Shown here: positions 53,256 through 64,000 of the stretch, piece by piece | Position numbering within the stretch: position 1 is the first letter of the stretch | Layout of the letters: every line of letters begins with the position of its first letter | The notes under the pieces: model-generated | Database searches by the model: none | Seen by the model: the letters and a program-made list of their open reading frames with translations, nothing else | Told to the model about the DNA's origin: nothing | NCBI GenBank assembly: GCA_018398805.1 | Contig: JAGFBZ010002394.1 | Coordinates: forward strand, 82,001 to 146,000 | Origin: Hirundichthys speculiger | Lineage: Eukaryota; Chordata; Actinopteri; Beloniformes; Exocoetidae | Direction of reading: 5' to 3' | DNA: 64,000 nt | Program-made: the position numbers and the translations under genes

Positions 53256-53901
53256 GGCTGTGGCACCTCAGTTTACGGTTAAAAGTTGACATCGACTAGG
53301 AAACATAGCGCGAAATGTCGGGAAAACTTGATTTTGACGGCATGGCGACAGGAGAAAGATCCTTTTCTGATTTACTCCAAGAGGTAGCCAACAGGCTCGA
53401 TGCTAGTCCCCCACCAACTAGTAGATGTCAGAGCGTAGAATGGAGAAGGATCAGCCAATGAGCGTGCAGGTCAACCACTGGTCCCGCCCACTGGCAAAAT
53501 GTCATTATTATGTAAAAACTCATTCTTATGAAAAATGAAGCCATTATGTAAAAACTCATTCTTATGAAAAATGAAGCCATTATGTAAAAACTCATTCTTA
53601 GATTAAAAAAGCTATTCTGAAATAAACTATTATGCATTAAACTAAGATTAAATAATAATAAAAATACATTTCATAATAATTACATTTTTTTCATAATAAC
53701 GGGAAATATTTCATAATAATACACATATTTCATAATAATGGGAAGTATTTCATAATAATAAACATGTATTTCATAATAACGGGAAACATTTAATAATAAT
53801 GGATATGTATCTCATAATAATATACGCCTGTATTTCCTAATAATAGACTCAGTTATTCATTGAATTATGACCCAAATGGGGCCCCATATAATAGTTATAG
53901 C
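53256..53901 (-). mobile_element. TGG..CCA element, copy 1 (half element, reverse orientation)
   Basis: Runs from CACCTCAGTTTACGG to GACCCAAATGGGGCCCCATA and is the reverse complement of much of 59040-59790. It includes 36-bp direct repeats (AAAACTCATTCTTATGAAAA) at 53510-53600 and the AT-rich short repeats TTTCATAATAATGGGAAATA at 53660-53830. A plus-strand frame beginning MSGKLDFDGMATGERSF at about 53315 may be the start of an element protein. Confidence 0.75.
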
Positions 53902-54795
53902 TATAGTTAAATCAATCAATCAATCAATCTTTATTTGTAGAGCGCTACAACTAGAAAACACCACCTTTGGTGGTGTTTTCTAGTTGTAGTAGCTCAGACT
54001 AGAGTAGCTCGTCTTAATCACAGCTTCGTCATAGTTATGCTGCTATAGGCCTACGCTGCAGGGGGACGCCAACATGATCTGCTGAGTGGTGTCTCCACTG
54101 ATCTTCTCTCCCCTTCCTTTCCTTTCCTCCTCCCTTCCTCCTCCTCCAGCTCATTCCATAGTTAATTAGCAGCACCTCGTTACTGTAACTGTGCCCCATT
54201 TTCTTTCCTGTAGTTTGTTGTGCTGTTTTCCTCCATTTTTCTCTTTTCTTTCTGTGTGTTTTCAGGCCAGAGTTTCCTGAGTTTCATGCTGACTTGCAGT
54301 TCCCTCCTCTGTCCATCCCAGCGTTTACCTCCACCTGTGTGTCTAGATGTGTTCAGGGTGTCAGTTGCCATGGTGACCGGTGATCTAGTCCTCTGACCAT
54401 CTCACCTCAGTGCTGCTACCTGCATCTGTTTATATAGTCATTTCATTCAGTCATTTGTGTCTCTCCTCTCTGTCCTCCATCCTCTCTCTGTCCTGTCTCT
54501 GCTCTCTTTTTCTTTCTTTATCCAGCTGGTCTTCAGCAGAAAGGTCCCCCCCATGTGATCCAGGTCCTGATCAAGGTTTCCTCCTAAAAGTGGAGTTTTT
54601 CCTTGCCACTACTTGGCTTGGTTTTTTTGCCGCTGTGAGAGTTTTTTTTTTTTTTACTTGCCATTATCCTTGATTTTGATTTATTATTATAATTTCAGTT
54701 ATTGATATTTGCTCGGGGGTCATGATCTGGGTCTCTGTAAAGCACCTAGAGACAATTGGCATTGTAACAGACGCTATACATAACTTACATAAAGG
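53900..54795 (-). repeat. GCGTCTGTTACAA repeat, long reverse copy, with a hairpin
   Basis: Reverse complement of 33084-33960. At 53945-53989 it carries a perfect 21-bp palindrome with a 3-base loop (CTACAACTAGAAAACACC...), absent from the other copy. Confidence 0.85.
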
Positions 54796-54799
54796 AAAG

Positions 54800-55995
54800 T
54801 GAAAAATGAGAAAATTCAATTCAATTCAATTTTATTTGTATAGACAGCGGCTAGTAGCTCTTCCTTGGAGTCAATCAAAAGAAAATTGAGTTTTCATTGC
54901 TTCCACAATAACTTTAGGCAATTCAGTGGTAATTTGTGATAGTTTGTTTTTCTTTGCGTGACTATTAGATTTTTATCCTTTTCTCTGATAAACTGAAAAT
55001 AGTGCACATATATTCATCTGAAAAAGGTGGACTCCTTCTCCACAATCATAACCTTTAACCTCCACAAACTGACCATTGCAGATGGCAGATATTTACTCTA
55101 AAGTCGTTTTTTGGTTTTGGAATGTCTCGCGGTATTAATGTAATCTTTTTTTTTTTAATTTTGGGAAAAAACATTGTAACATGCATTACTGAAATTGTAA
55201 TGAGTAATATATTAATAGTATTTTAATAGTAATGTGCTACATTACTGTTTTACAGCAAAAAGTGACGTACTCCCAACACTTCCTTTCAGTTGGGACTCAG
55301 ATGATGTGGTTAAAGAAACCTTTCTGTCCCATTTTACACATTTAGTCATTCTTTTATTGTCTAGATGTTGATAATGATTTGAGGGACTGATTTGTATGTT
55401 AGAAATCTCTCATGCTGCACCTGAAAATTACAGGTGACCTCAATATTGATAGAGGATCACTAGTCTGTTGAGTATTTCAGCCCTGACCAGTGGAGGATGT
55501 AGCTGTGGACATAAATGATCAGAGCTTCAGGAACCACAGAAACCACTGCTTTGAGACACAGCCTGGACCTCCTGGTGATGACTCCTGGTACCATTTGTCC
55601 TCATGTATATGGGACTCAGGGGGAGCAGGGTTAATGTAAGTCTAATTTTTGAGGTCTGTTTGACAGACCTCCACCGTTGGTGTGGACCGTCCAGGAACAT
55701 GTATCTTTTTATCAGCAGAGCTGTGAGAAAACACAGAGAACACTGAGATGTTGTAGTTCAAGAAGTTGCATTCTGTCCTAACAGACTGACTGACAGGTGA
55801 AGTCTGTCCAGCCCAGTCCAGCCAGTTGTCCCTTCAACAACATCCAGCCAGGAGACTGGACAAACAGCTCCAGAATTGTCCGACCCTCTTTCGCTGTTGC
55901 ACAAACATAAATAAACAAGGGACTCATCTAACAAGATGTGATGGACTGTTTTAAACATCATATACACAACGCCCATGACTGCTGTTCGAGAAAAA
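54800..55995. other. no recognised gene
   Basis: Short repeat edge at 54815-54845 (TTTTATTTGTATAG), otherwise AT-rich sequence without splice-supported frames. Confidence 0.5.
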
Positions 55996-55996
55996 T

Positions 55997-56850
55997 GTGA
56001 CGGCCAGCAAGTTCAGGTGTCACCAACGATGGATCCTCGTTGGAACATGCCAGACCCTTCAGATGTTTGGGGTTTTAGCTTTAAGGGGGACGATCTGTGG
56101 GTTTGTGTCAGTCTTGGTTGTGGGACTGGACCATAATGATCATAATAATCACAAGATATATATTCCATTGGCTAGAAAATTTTGCGGTCGGATGTCGACA
56201 TGCCGTCTGTGGGTGCGGACCGGTCCTCTGGCGGCTGGTGGAGACGTGCCGCCGCGGACATGGACGGTGTCTGGGGGCCGGTTCATTAAAGCTAATCCTG
56301 AACTGCTACCCGCGGCAACCATTGCCACTGGATCCGGGCTGCAGCGTCAACTGAACCGGGACGGGAGCCCCCAACGTGGCAGCGGCGGCATGCTGCCCCT
56401 GTCCAGCAGTCTACACGTCGGGTGGGTCAGCTGACCTGGCAGGGGCCGTCTGAGGACCTGGTGGGGCCCGGCACCGCCAGGGGTGACGCCAGCAACCGGT
56501 CCGCATGATGAACCGGGCTCTGGGACCGTCGGCTCCATCGCTCGCCGGACTGCGGGAGCTCGGTCTTCCCAGAGGAGACAGTTTGGTTCATCGGTGTTTC
56601 CTCCTCTGACCTGTGATATCTCACTTGATTCACCATTGTGGAGATATACTGGTTTTAACGGCTGTTAACAGGTTTTAATGGCTGTTAACTGAAGTTAGCA
56701 CTCGGACCACAGGACCGGGACATGAAGAAGGAGCGCTGGACGCCGGCAGCTCCTCAAGTACACCAGACTGCAGCGTCTGGTGTATTTGAAACTTGAATTT
56801 CCCCCTCGGGGGATCAATAAAGTATATTTGTATTTGTATTTGTAAAATAT
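55997..56850 (+). mobile_element. GC-rich retroposon, probably an internally deleted LINE
   Basis: A CpG-rich block (56190-56600) is followed by AATTTCCCCCTCGGGGGATC, AATAAAGTATATTTGTATTT and a (TATTTG)n tail, a typical fish non-LTR 3' end. The GC-rich part would be the 5' region. No RT is present. The frames in it are not assigned. Confidence 0.55.
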
Positions 56851-57059
56851 AGTAACCTGTTTGATTCATGGCGATACTGATTTGAGGACATATCATCCAG
56901 CCCTACTTGATTGTGTTTTTGTTGCTGTGGCTGTGACTCTACTACTACTGATGTGATAATGCTGATGCTACTGCTACCACCTTTTCCAGACATCCTGGAC
57001 ATTTGGGTTATTCAGTCGCTCAGGTTACCATGACTACAGCTGATACCAGGCCATGTTGA

Positions 57060-57740
57060 TTCAGTTGGTGTTTTAGGTGTTAATGAAAGATGTTTATTGG
57101 CTCAAATCTGTCTGCTCCCTCCTCAGTCAGTCTTCCCTCCTCAGGTCAAGCCAGCCACCGGTACTCTTCACCCGGGTCGTCAGCACCACGGTCATGGATT
57201 CTGAGTCTGGCTGTGGCTCCAGTTTCAAGGACTGTTGGACAGACGTCCACCCCTCCCCAGTAATCTCAGAGTCCAAAGACAGTTCTGAAGGTCCTGGATC
57301 TGTAAAAACAGTTAATAACCATTGCCTGTCTGTTTTAGTTCCTCCACAGGTGGAGGACTCCATCATCATGTGTCCCACTCACCTCTGGTTTCTGTGAAGT
57401 GGAAAGGACCTCATGGCCGACCCACACAGCTTGGTCCTGCTGCTGTTCAAAACTAGAAAACTACAACAAATTATTCTGAAAGTCATTTGACTCAAGTCTT
57501 CATTGAGGGCAACATTTAACATTCAAAATGAAATTTTAATGAATACATTTTAAACACAAAAAAATATAAATGAATGACAAGTTATTTTACTTGTCTTCAT
57601 CAGTGTCAACCCCTCGCTCTTCTCCATGTCCACCATGGAGAGCGTGGAAGCAACCTCCTCCTCCAGAGCAGTCAGCTGTAGCGGAGATGTTGCCGACCCT
57701 CCTCTGGTTTCCTGCACATGTCGATTCTGTTTTTAACAGT
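57060..57740 (+). other. possible exon-like frames, not identified
   Basis: The plus frame at 57077-57397 (VVSTTVMDSESGCGSSFKD) and the one at 57602-57740 (STMESVEATSSSRAVSCSGD) look compositionally like protein, with a polypyrimidine CAG before 57145. I recognise neither and found no consistent exon chain. Confidence 0.15.
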
Positions 57741-57744
57741 CTGC

Positions 57745-59037
57745 ATGTCTCTTCACCGGTGTTTCATCTCAGAGGTGTACAGAGATCTTCAATTTCTCCA
57801 CTACAGACACCACACACAATCTTCTCCATTTACCCCCTTTCCTGTTTTTTTTTTTTTTTTAACTCTTTCTTCTTAAATAATCTTATGTATATTTTTATGC
57901 ATTTTTCCCCTTTGCTTCTCCTTTTATTTATGATTCAGCAGGCAGACATTCTTGTTCAGGGTCGGGTCCAGTCACTGCTAATGTTGAACATAGTGGTTCT
58001 GTTGTACTGGGCATATTTCCACCAAGTATTGGTGCTTTCTCTTCTAATTTCAGTTCTTTTTGTGATGTGTTTAAAATCTTCACTAAAAGGAAAACACCAC
58101 AGTAACTAAAAATTCTCCTGAATTTATGATCAATGTCAGTCAGATTCTCCCGACTGCCAAACTGCACGAAATCAACTCCATGACACACAGAGTTGGCATA
58201 CTGGCAAGATGGCACTAACAAAAAAACAGTTTAAAACAGGATATATGAGTCAATCTGGATGCTGCTGGTGTTTAATGATGAACAGATCTGAACAGCAACC
58301 GTTACCAGGGATGGACGACACCACTGGTTTCTGTTTCCATCTGATACTGGACTAGAATCCTCATATCAACACCCAGACCAAGATCTGGGTTTCAAGACAC
58401 AACAACATGGCTTACTTGACATTTTTAGGTTGAAATTCCATCAAAAACGGACATAAAACTGACTTGTAGGACATTACTGGCTTTATTAAAAAGAAAACTT
58501 CTCTGTTTGGTTTTTGTTTTTTCTCCAAAAACGGTTCAAACTCAGTTTGTTGTTTAGCATTAAAAGCAAACTTCTGAACTGTGGAGGGTCAAGTGAGCGA
58601 CAGAAACAAAGGTTCGCTCTAATTCTTTCTCTGTCCATTCAACAGTTTTTCTGAAGGTTTGTTCTCTGAAGGTCTCAGCTGTTCCTGAATGACTGACTGA
58701 AATAGAGAGGTAGACAAACACACCTGAACCATCCTTCTAGTTTCACTCAGTAAACATCTGCTTCATTTTACTGGTTACCAGTTCTAGGATCACCAGTTAC
58801 CTGCTAATTCCTGCCTTTCTGAAATGTCTCCACTCTAAAACTTTGTCTCAGTGTAGTGGGGTATCTGTCTATTTCTCAGCTTCTCATCGCTGTTCTTCTA
58901 ACTCATCCTGCTCTTTGAACTGATCATTTCTGAAACACTTCATCAGATGTGTGGTGTTGCCACAATGTCTGACTATTTAGTCATGTATAGTCCGTTTCAA
59001 TAATGATTATTTTCCGTGTGAAAATAACTCCACATAC
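57745..59037. other. no recognised gene or mobile element
   Basis: AT-rich intergenic DNA with a T run at 57847; short frames only. Confidence 0.5.
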
Positions 59038-59039
59038 TA

Positions 59040-60063
59040 TGGAGCCCTGTTTGGGTCATAATTCAATGAATAAATGAGTCTATTATTATGAAATACAGGC
59101 GTTTATTATTATGAAATATGTATCCATTATTATGAAATGTTTCCCATTATTATGAAATACATGTTTATTATTATGAAATGTTTCGCATTATTATGAAATA
59201 TATGTTATTATTATGAAATATTTCCCATTGTTACGAAATACATGTTTATTATTATGAAATGTTTCTCATTATTATGAAATACATGTTTATTATTATGAAA
59301 TGTTTCGCATTATTATGAAGTATATGTTATTATTATGAAATATTTCCCATTATTATGAAATATATGTATATTATTATGAAATATTCCCCATTATTATGAA
59401 AAAATGTAATTATTATGAAATATATTTTAATATTATTTAATCTTAGTTTAATGCATAATAGTTTATTTCAGAATGGCTTTTTTATTTAAGAATCAGTTTT
59501 TACATAATTGCTTCGTTTTTCATAAGAATGAGCTTTTATATAATAATGACATTTTGCCAGTGGGAGGGACCAGTGGTTGACCTGCACGCTGATTGGCTGA
59601 TCCTTCTCCAGTCTACGCTCTGACATCTACTAGTTGGTGGGGGACTCGCATCGAGCCTGTTGGCTACCTCTCGGAGTAAGTCAGAAAAGGATCTTCCTCC
59701 TGTCGCCATGCCGTCAAAATCAAGTTTTCCCTACATTCCGCGCTACGTTTCTTAGTCGATGTCAACTTTTACCCGTAAACTGAGGTGCATTCTGCCACCT
59801 ACTGGCCTGGAGTATATACATTGCCCCTCTCGCCCACTATCGATATTCACTGTTCTGTTGCTTATGCCTGAATGAAAGAGCAGCCAATCACATAAATGGC
59901 TCCGCCCTCTCTGCTGTGATTGACACACAAATCAAATCAAACGAATCCATTATTATTTAAAAGCTAATTTTTATGAAAAACGAATCCATTATCATAATAA
60001 TGGGAAATATTTCATAATAATAAACACATTTATTCATTGAATTATGTCCCAAACGGGGGTCCA
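59040..60063 (+). mobile_element. TGG..CCA element, copy 2, full length, TA-flanked
   Basis: The ends TGGAGCCCTGTTTGGG and, in reverse complement, TGGACCCCCGTTTGGG continue as inverted repeats for about 50 bp (TCATAATTCAATGAATAAAT). TA flanks both sides. The left half holds about fifteen repeats of TTATTATGAAATATTTCCCA (59085-59450). The middle matches 53256-53640 in the opposite sense. Confidence 0.8.
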
Positions 60064-60069
60064 TACACA

Positions 60070-60585
60070 TCAACGTTTTTATTCTGCTGTTGCTTCATTG
60101 AGCCGCAGTACAGCCGCTCTTCAAAACAGAGTGCGTAAGCGGAAGGAAAAGTAGTTCCTATCCAAACGAAACATTCAAAACTGAAAAAAAAAATACTACG
60201 AACTTACATGATTGAATTTAGATATTGATGTGATGTGATTTTTAACATTGTTTAGATGTGATTTTGTTCATGTGAGGATAGATCCTCAAAACTGAACCAT
60301 CAGGATTGAAGTATCATATATCCGTATCAATCCGCCATCCCGAACACGAAGTTTCTACCCGCTTTTTTTCCCGAAGTTTTGTTCCAGTTTACTTTCGTTT
60401 TCATCTCGTCGTGACGCAGTTGATTTTCTCCACATGAAGGTAAAGAAAACATCTTTTAAATTCATCCATAGTTTCCTGGTAATGGTGATGTTGTCCCCGA
60501 GGTGGAGACGATCTAAGCAGAGGTCAGGAACCAAATTAAAACCGCCTCCCTCTATAATAGTTCCAGTTGAGTGAGTTAATTTCAG
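60070..60585. other. no recognised gene
   Basis: Unique AT-rich sequence between two transposons; nothing supported. Confidence 0.5.
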
Positions 60586-60594
60586 CCCTTAATC

Positions 60595-61058
60595 CAGTGC
60601 TTCTCAATTATTTTCTGCTGTGCCCCCCCCCAGGAAGAAGAAAACGTTTCGCGCCCCCCCTCCTCCCCACCGCGACTATAGTATATAGTATATAGTATAA
60701 CTTGTCTATAAAATTATTTTAAGTACACCTCTGCATAACAGCGTTAACATTAAGGGAAACAAAAAAAAGAAATATAGATCAACTTATAACAAAGTTTAAC
60801 TTTTTGAAAATAGTTTTTTAGTCTGTAAAGACTAAAAAAAAAGCAAAAAACCCGACACAATATAGCTAATACTCCCTGAACCCACTGGGACAATGTGAGC
60901 GCCACTGCCACCTACTGGAGTATGTGTGCAATTACACTTTATTACAGTACGGCCAAAAATAAAATAAAATAAACATGTTCCCTGGGGTCACACGCGCCCC
61001 CCCTGGCATCGCACAGGGCCCCCCCAAGGGGTCCCGCCCCACTATTTGAGAAGGACTG
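60595..61058. mobile_element. complete 464-bp hAT MITE
   Basis: Ends CAGTGCTTCTCAATTATTTT and CTATTTGAGAAGGACTG; target CCTTAATC duplicated (60587-60594, 61059-61066). C-rich runs near both ends; no coding capacity. Confidence 0.94.
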
Positions 61059-62589
61059 CCTTAATCAGCGGGTTGAAGCGTGAATTAAGTCTTCAGTTGT
61101 CAGTTACTTGGTTGTAACCTTAAATTCATCACAGGATGTCCTTGACACCGTTGAGCTCCATCAGCAGCATTAGTCAGAGTCAGCGTTGTCAGGTGGGAAA
61201 TGTAGGATTATCGTACCAGAGAGTCAAAATGATCGTATTTTGAGGGAAATTATCGCACATCTGTCATAACCGAAAACAAACCCAATGATTCGCTATAGTC
61301 AAATTTAATAACTCTAGTGATCAATAGCATCCCACAGGCCCTCACAGCTTCGTGAGTTGTTGGCGTTAGACCAGGGGTCTGCAACCTTTACTAGAAAAAG
61401 AGCCATTTTCTGTCCCTCCCCCCTTAATAAAATTCTTCTGGAGCCACAAAACCTATTTGACCCTTAAAATGATAACACAGTGTATGAAGTTCTATATATA
61501 GTTATATTGTATTCAGAGGGATTTGAATCTATCCAAAAGCTTATTTGTACTATGTTTGGCAGTTTTTTAAGTTTTTAATGCAAAAGGAGGTCATACAAGA
61601 CACTAATTAAATTTTCATTTCCTTATTTTTTTAGTCATCCACTGTAAAAGAACTATAGTTTGTTGCATTTATGAAATTACAGAACAACAAACAGAAAACC
61701 TTTGACATTTTATTGCTTTTTTTTTTACCTGTTATAACAAAGGAAAACCTTAAACTCTTATAAAGACTGAATATTGGGTGCTGTTGGACTGTAGATGTTT
61801 GGGAGCAGAACCAAGACAGATTCTCATTGACTTGTTGACGTGACAGTCACTATATTGAATCTTGAATCTTTTGAAAGAGGAGGAAAAAAACACTGGCATG
61901 TTTTGACCAACTTTGAAATAAAACAAAGAACAGATCTATTCCCTTATTTGTAAAACATTGATCAAATAAAAAGTAGCCCACTTTAAATAAATAAAATGTA
62001 TAGCTGCAGCTTAATAACTTTAATAAGAGTAAACATTAAAATAGGCCAGTTTGTATTTAATTATGACTTCGGTCCATTTCAGTCTGTTGTCATCCTCTTG
62101 TTTTCTCCTCAGCCACGTACAGCAATCAGCCATCGAGCCTGAACATAAAACACAACTACATCAGCTCAGCCTCTGGTTCTAAAATAAATGTTGTTGAAAA
62201 AAAACAACCTATTAAATCAGTCATTCCCAAACTTCAGAATACCATGGTCCAATTTGAAATGTGATAAATCTCTGCGGCCCATGCAAACCTTTAAACACCA
62301 CTTTGATCAACATACAAGACTAAAAGCTACATTCCAATATTAATGTAAGGGGTCAACAAATAAGGAGACACTTGTCATATTAAGTTAAGGTGACAGTGGA
62401 ATATCACTCTGTTTGTTTTATTATTTCTAAATGTTTTTAAATCATGTTATAAATATTTTACAGTTATTAAAAAAAAAAAATTTAAATCGAGGATTTAAAA
62501 CATATTTATTTTTAATGACCTGTCACGGTCCACCTGCAGTACCACAACAGTCCACCAGGGGGCCGCGGCCCACACTTTAGGAATCACTG

Positions 62590-62790
62590 TGACAGTGTTC
62601 TCACCTGCTTAATGTGATTTGTTTCTGAACATCACTGCAGAGCTTCTCTGTATCAGGGATGTAAGAAGTGACTTTCATCCAGGACTGCAGGCTGGCGTCT
62701 GTGAGACGAGTGATATTTGGATCTGATGTAGTTCATGCTGAAGAAAACCTGCTCGCATCATTATGTGGATCCAAAGATTGACAGGACTCC
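62590..62790 (-). pseudogene. hAT transposase C-terminal remnant
   Basis: On the minus strand two frames together show the hAT dimerisation end: CEQVFFSMNYIRSKYHS, then LTDASLQSWMKVTSYIPDTE and KLCSDVQKQITL. One frameshift separates them. The family's conserved EQ-FS-M-IKSKYR-RLTD pattern is clear. Confidence 0.8.
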
Positions 62791-62838
62791 AAATGCGAAC
62801 GTCCTCATGTTCATATAAGCGTCAGGAATGGCATTCTG

Positions 62839-62948
62839 TGTTTCAAAGACAAGTTTTTCGGGTTTGGGGAGGTTTTCAATATCGCTTCACACACAAATGA
62901 AGCGATATTGAAAACCTCCCCAAACCCGAAAAACTTGTCTTTGAAACA
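62839..62948. repeat. perfect 51-bp inverted repeat with 8-base loop
   Basis: Arms 62839-62889 and 62898-62948 are exact reverse complements (TGTTTCAAAGACAAG... / ...CTTGTCTTTGAAACA), loop CACACAAA. No decay, so it is young or an assembly fold-back. Confidence 0.97.
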
Positions 62949-63757
62949 TAGGTTACACCACTACAACACACCGATGTGGTGTGGGAAATGTTTCTTTTAT
63001 TTTTTTTTCCGGTGGTACATGATCACCACATAAAGATGTCCGGCGCTTGTCATCAAACGCACGCTCACCTTTTTTTTTTCCTTTCCCAGAATGCACCACA
63101 CAGATACGACTTCCTCGGTGCAGTAACCTGGCAGTATTTTGCGCTAAACACACTCATTCTGCCCCCTGCTGGTGAGCAACCTACAGGGCACTACATGTGC
63201 TCCAGAGCGAGAGTCACCATCTGACAAGTTTTTTTTTGCACAAAATGACAGGGAGCCACTGCAGAGAGGCTAAAGAGCCGCGGGTTGCCGACCCCTACGT
63301 TAGACTAATGTGTCCCCCAAAACAAATTAGAGGTGGGAACTAAGAGCCACATTATGAGGCCTGGAGGCATTTTTGGAGACTAATTTTTCTCCCTTGCTTT
63401 TTCCTCTTCTGCTTAAACTCTGTTTAAATCTCGCTCACTCGACTTCCTGATCTGGTCCTGACTGTGAGCGTCTCGTGGGGTGGCCGAAGCTGACCATTCA
63501 GCCTATCATGCTAGTTGTTCTGAGACAAACACTTGTATCTCACACTCAGCAAAGCACGATTGGCTGAAAACATGTCACATGGGAACAGATGCCTTCAGGG
63601 TTTACAAAAACCTCTCCGGCAGACGGTTGTGGCAGGCAATAATTTGAAATGGTCAAATTATCGTACATTTGCTTTTTTTGGATTATTGATCGTACAGAGG
63701 GCCAAATTATCGTACAATTATGATAATTATCATACACCTGGCAACGCTGGTCAGAGT

Positions 63758-64000
63758 CCATTTGGGTCATCTGGATCATCAGTTATGATTCCAGGAAACC
63801 AGTTCAGAGGACTCATCCCTCCAGCTGAATGTGTAGGTCCATGGCTGAAGAAGGTAGAGTCCCCCACTGCCGTCTCCACTACTTACTGTCTGCTTCCAGT
63901 GACTGAGTCTCTTGGAGGAAAATCAAAGATGCTTTTGGCTTTTTCCAAAAAAGCAAAGTGTCTTTGTGTTTTCCATCGTTTTTCAACCCCCTAGTGTTAA
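63758..64000. other. no recognised gene at the right edge
   Basis: Unique sequence; the plus-strand frame through the hAT end (63533-63994) crosses the transposon boundary and is not supported. Confidence 0.5.

Larger units (their letters stand above)
61372..63297 (-). mobile_element. nested hAT element, 1,926 bp
   Basis: Ends CAGGGGTCTGCAACC and GGGTTGCCGACCCCTA; target CGTTAGAC duplicated (61364-61371, 63298-63305). It holds a 3' transposase remnant on the minus strand and a 51-bp hairpin. Confidence 0.95.
61181..63749. mobile_element. hAT element carrying another hAT inside it
   Basis: Ends CAGCGTTGTCAGGTG and CACCTGGCAACGCTG; target GTCAGAGT duplicated (61173-61180, 63750-63757). Without the nested element it would be about 635 bp. 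ATTATCGTAC words recur near both ends in opposite orientation. Confidence 0.93.

Noticed and set aside
56097..56434. Open frames in the GC-rich block
   Set aside because: High GC lengthens chance frames; overlapping frames on both strands and no recognisable domain.
57077..57740. Gene downstream of ODF2
   Set aside because: Two protein-like stretches, but no matching splice chain and no family recognised.
63533..63994. 153-codon frame at the right edge
   Set aside because: It crosses the end of the outer hAT and its target duplication; a chance frame.

Overview
The window is vertebrate nuclear DNA and almost certainly comes from a teleost fish. Genes are split by GT..AG introns. One gene is clearly ODF2 (cenexin). 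The rest is crowded with element types typical of fish genomes: hAT transposons with 8-bp target duplications, Tc1/mariner remnants, an L2-like non-LTR retrotransposon, tRNA-derived SINEs, (TA)n tracts and minisatellites. I saw no bacterial genes, rRNA, tRNA gene or CRISPR array.

Layout, left to right. 1-6.8 kb: the last four exons of a plus-strand gene I could not name (273-6836). Its introns hold a hAT copy, a 257-bp MITE, a GGGC-type element, a TA-flanked MITE and a 711-bp hAT that ends 29 bp before the last exon. 6.8-16.2 kb: no recognised gene; an inverted-repeat minisatellite (9.4 kb), a 1.06-kb minisatellite (9.95-11.0 kb) and two more GGGC-type copies. 16.5-19.5 kb: a HIPK-type protein kinase with its coding region in one exon, with its own promoter, a tail built by duplication and a 192-bp tandem repeat that breaks the frame. 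20-27 kb: a TIR element, then an L2-like LINE split by two complete DNA transposons (21966-23782 and 25521-26300). 27.2-27.9 kb: (TA)n and a tandem satellite.

28.2-48.6 kb: ODF2, 17 coding exons plus a possible start exon, encoding about 800 residues of coiled coil for sperm-tail outer dense fibres and mother-centriole distal appendages. Three exons each carry an apparent +1 frameshift. The introns hold Tc1 and LINE fragments, SINEs, a complete hAT and other repeats. 49-64 kb: no confident gene; a Harbinger-like family, several hATs including one complete hAT nested in another (61181-63749), two opposed copies of an element full of short AT-rich repeats, and a GC-rich retroposon.

The three genes show no functional link and nothing operon-like is expected. 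The strongest leads are: the HIPK-like kinase with a lost activation-loop tyrosine and a duplicated tail; the frame breaks in ODF2 and the kinase; a DNA transposon with TTA target sites and five direct 16-bp motifs; a three-copy TIR family carrying a start codon next to a splice donor; and a recurring class of short-spacer perfect palindromes (arms 13-51 bp) that looks like template-switch mutation.
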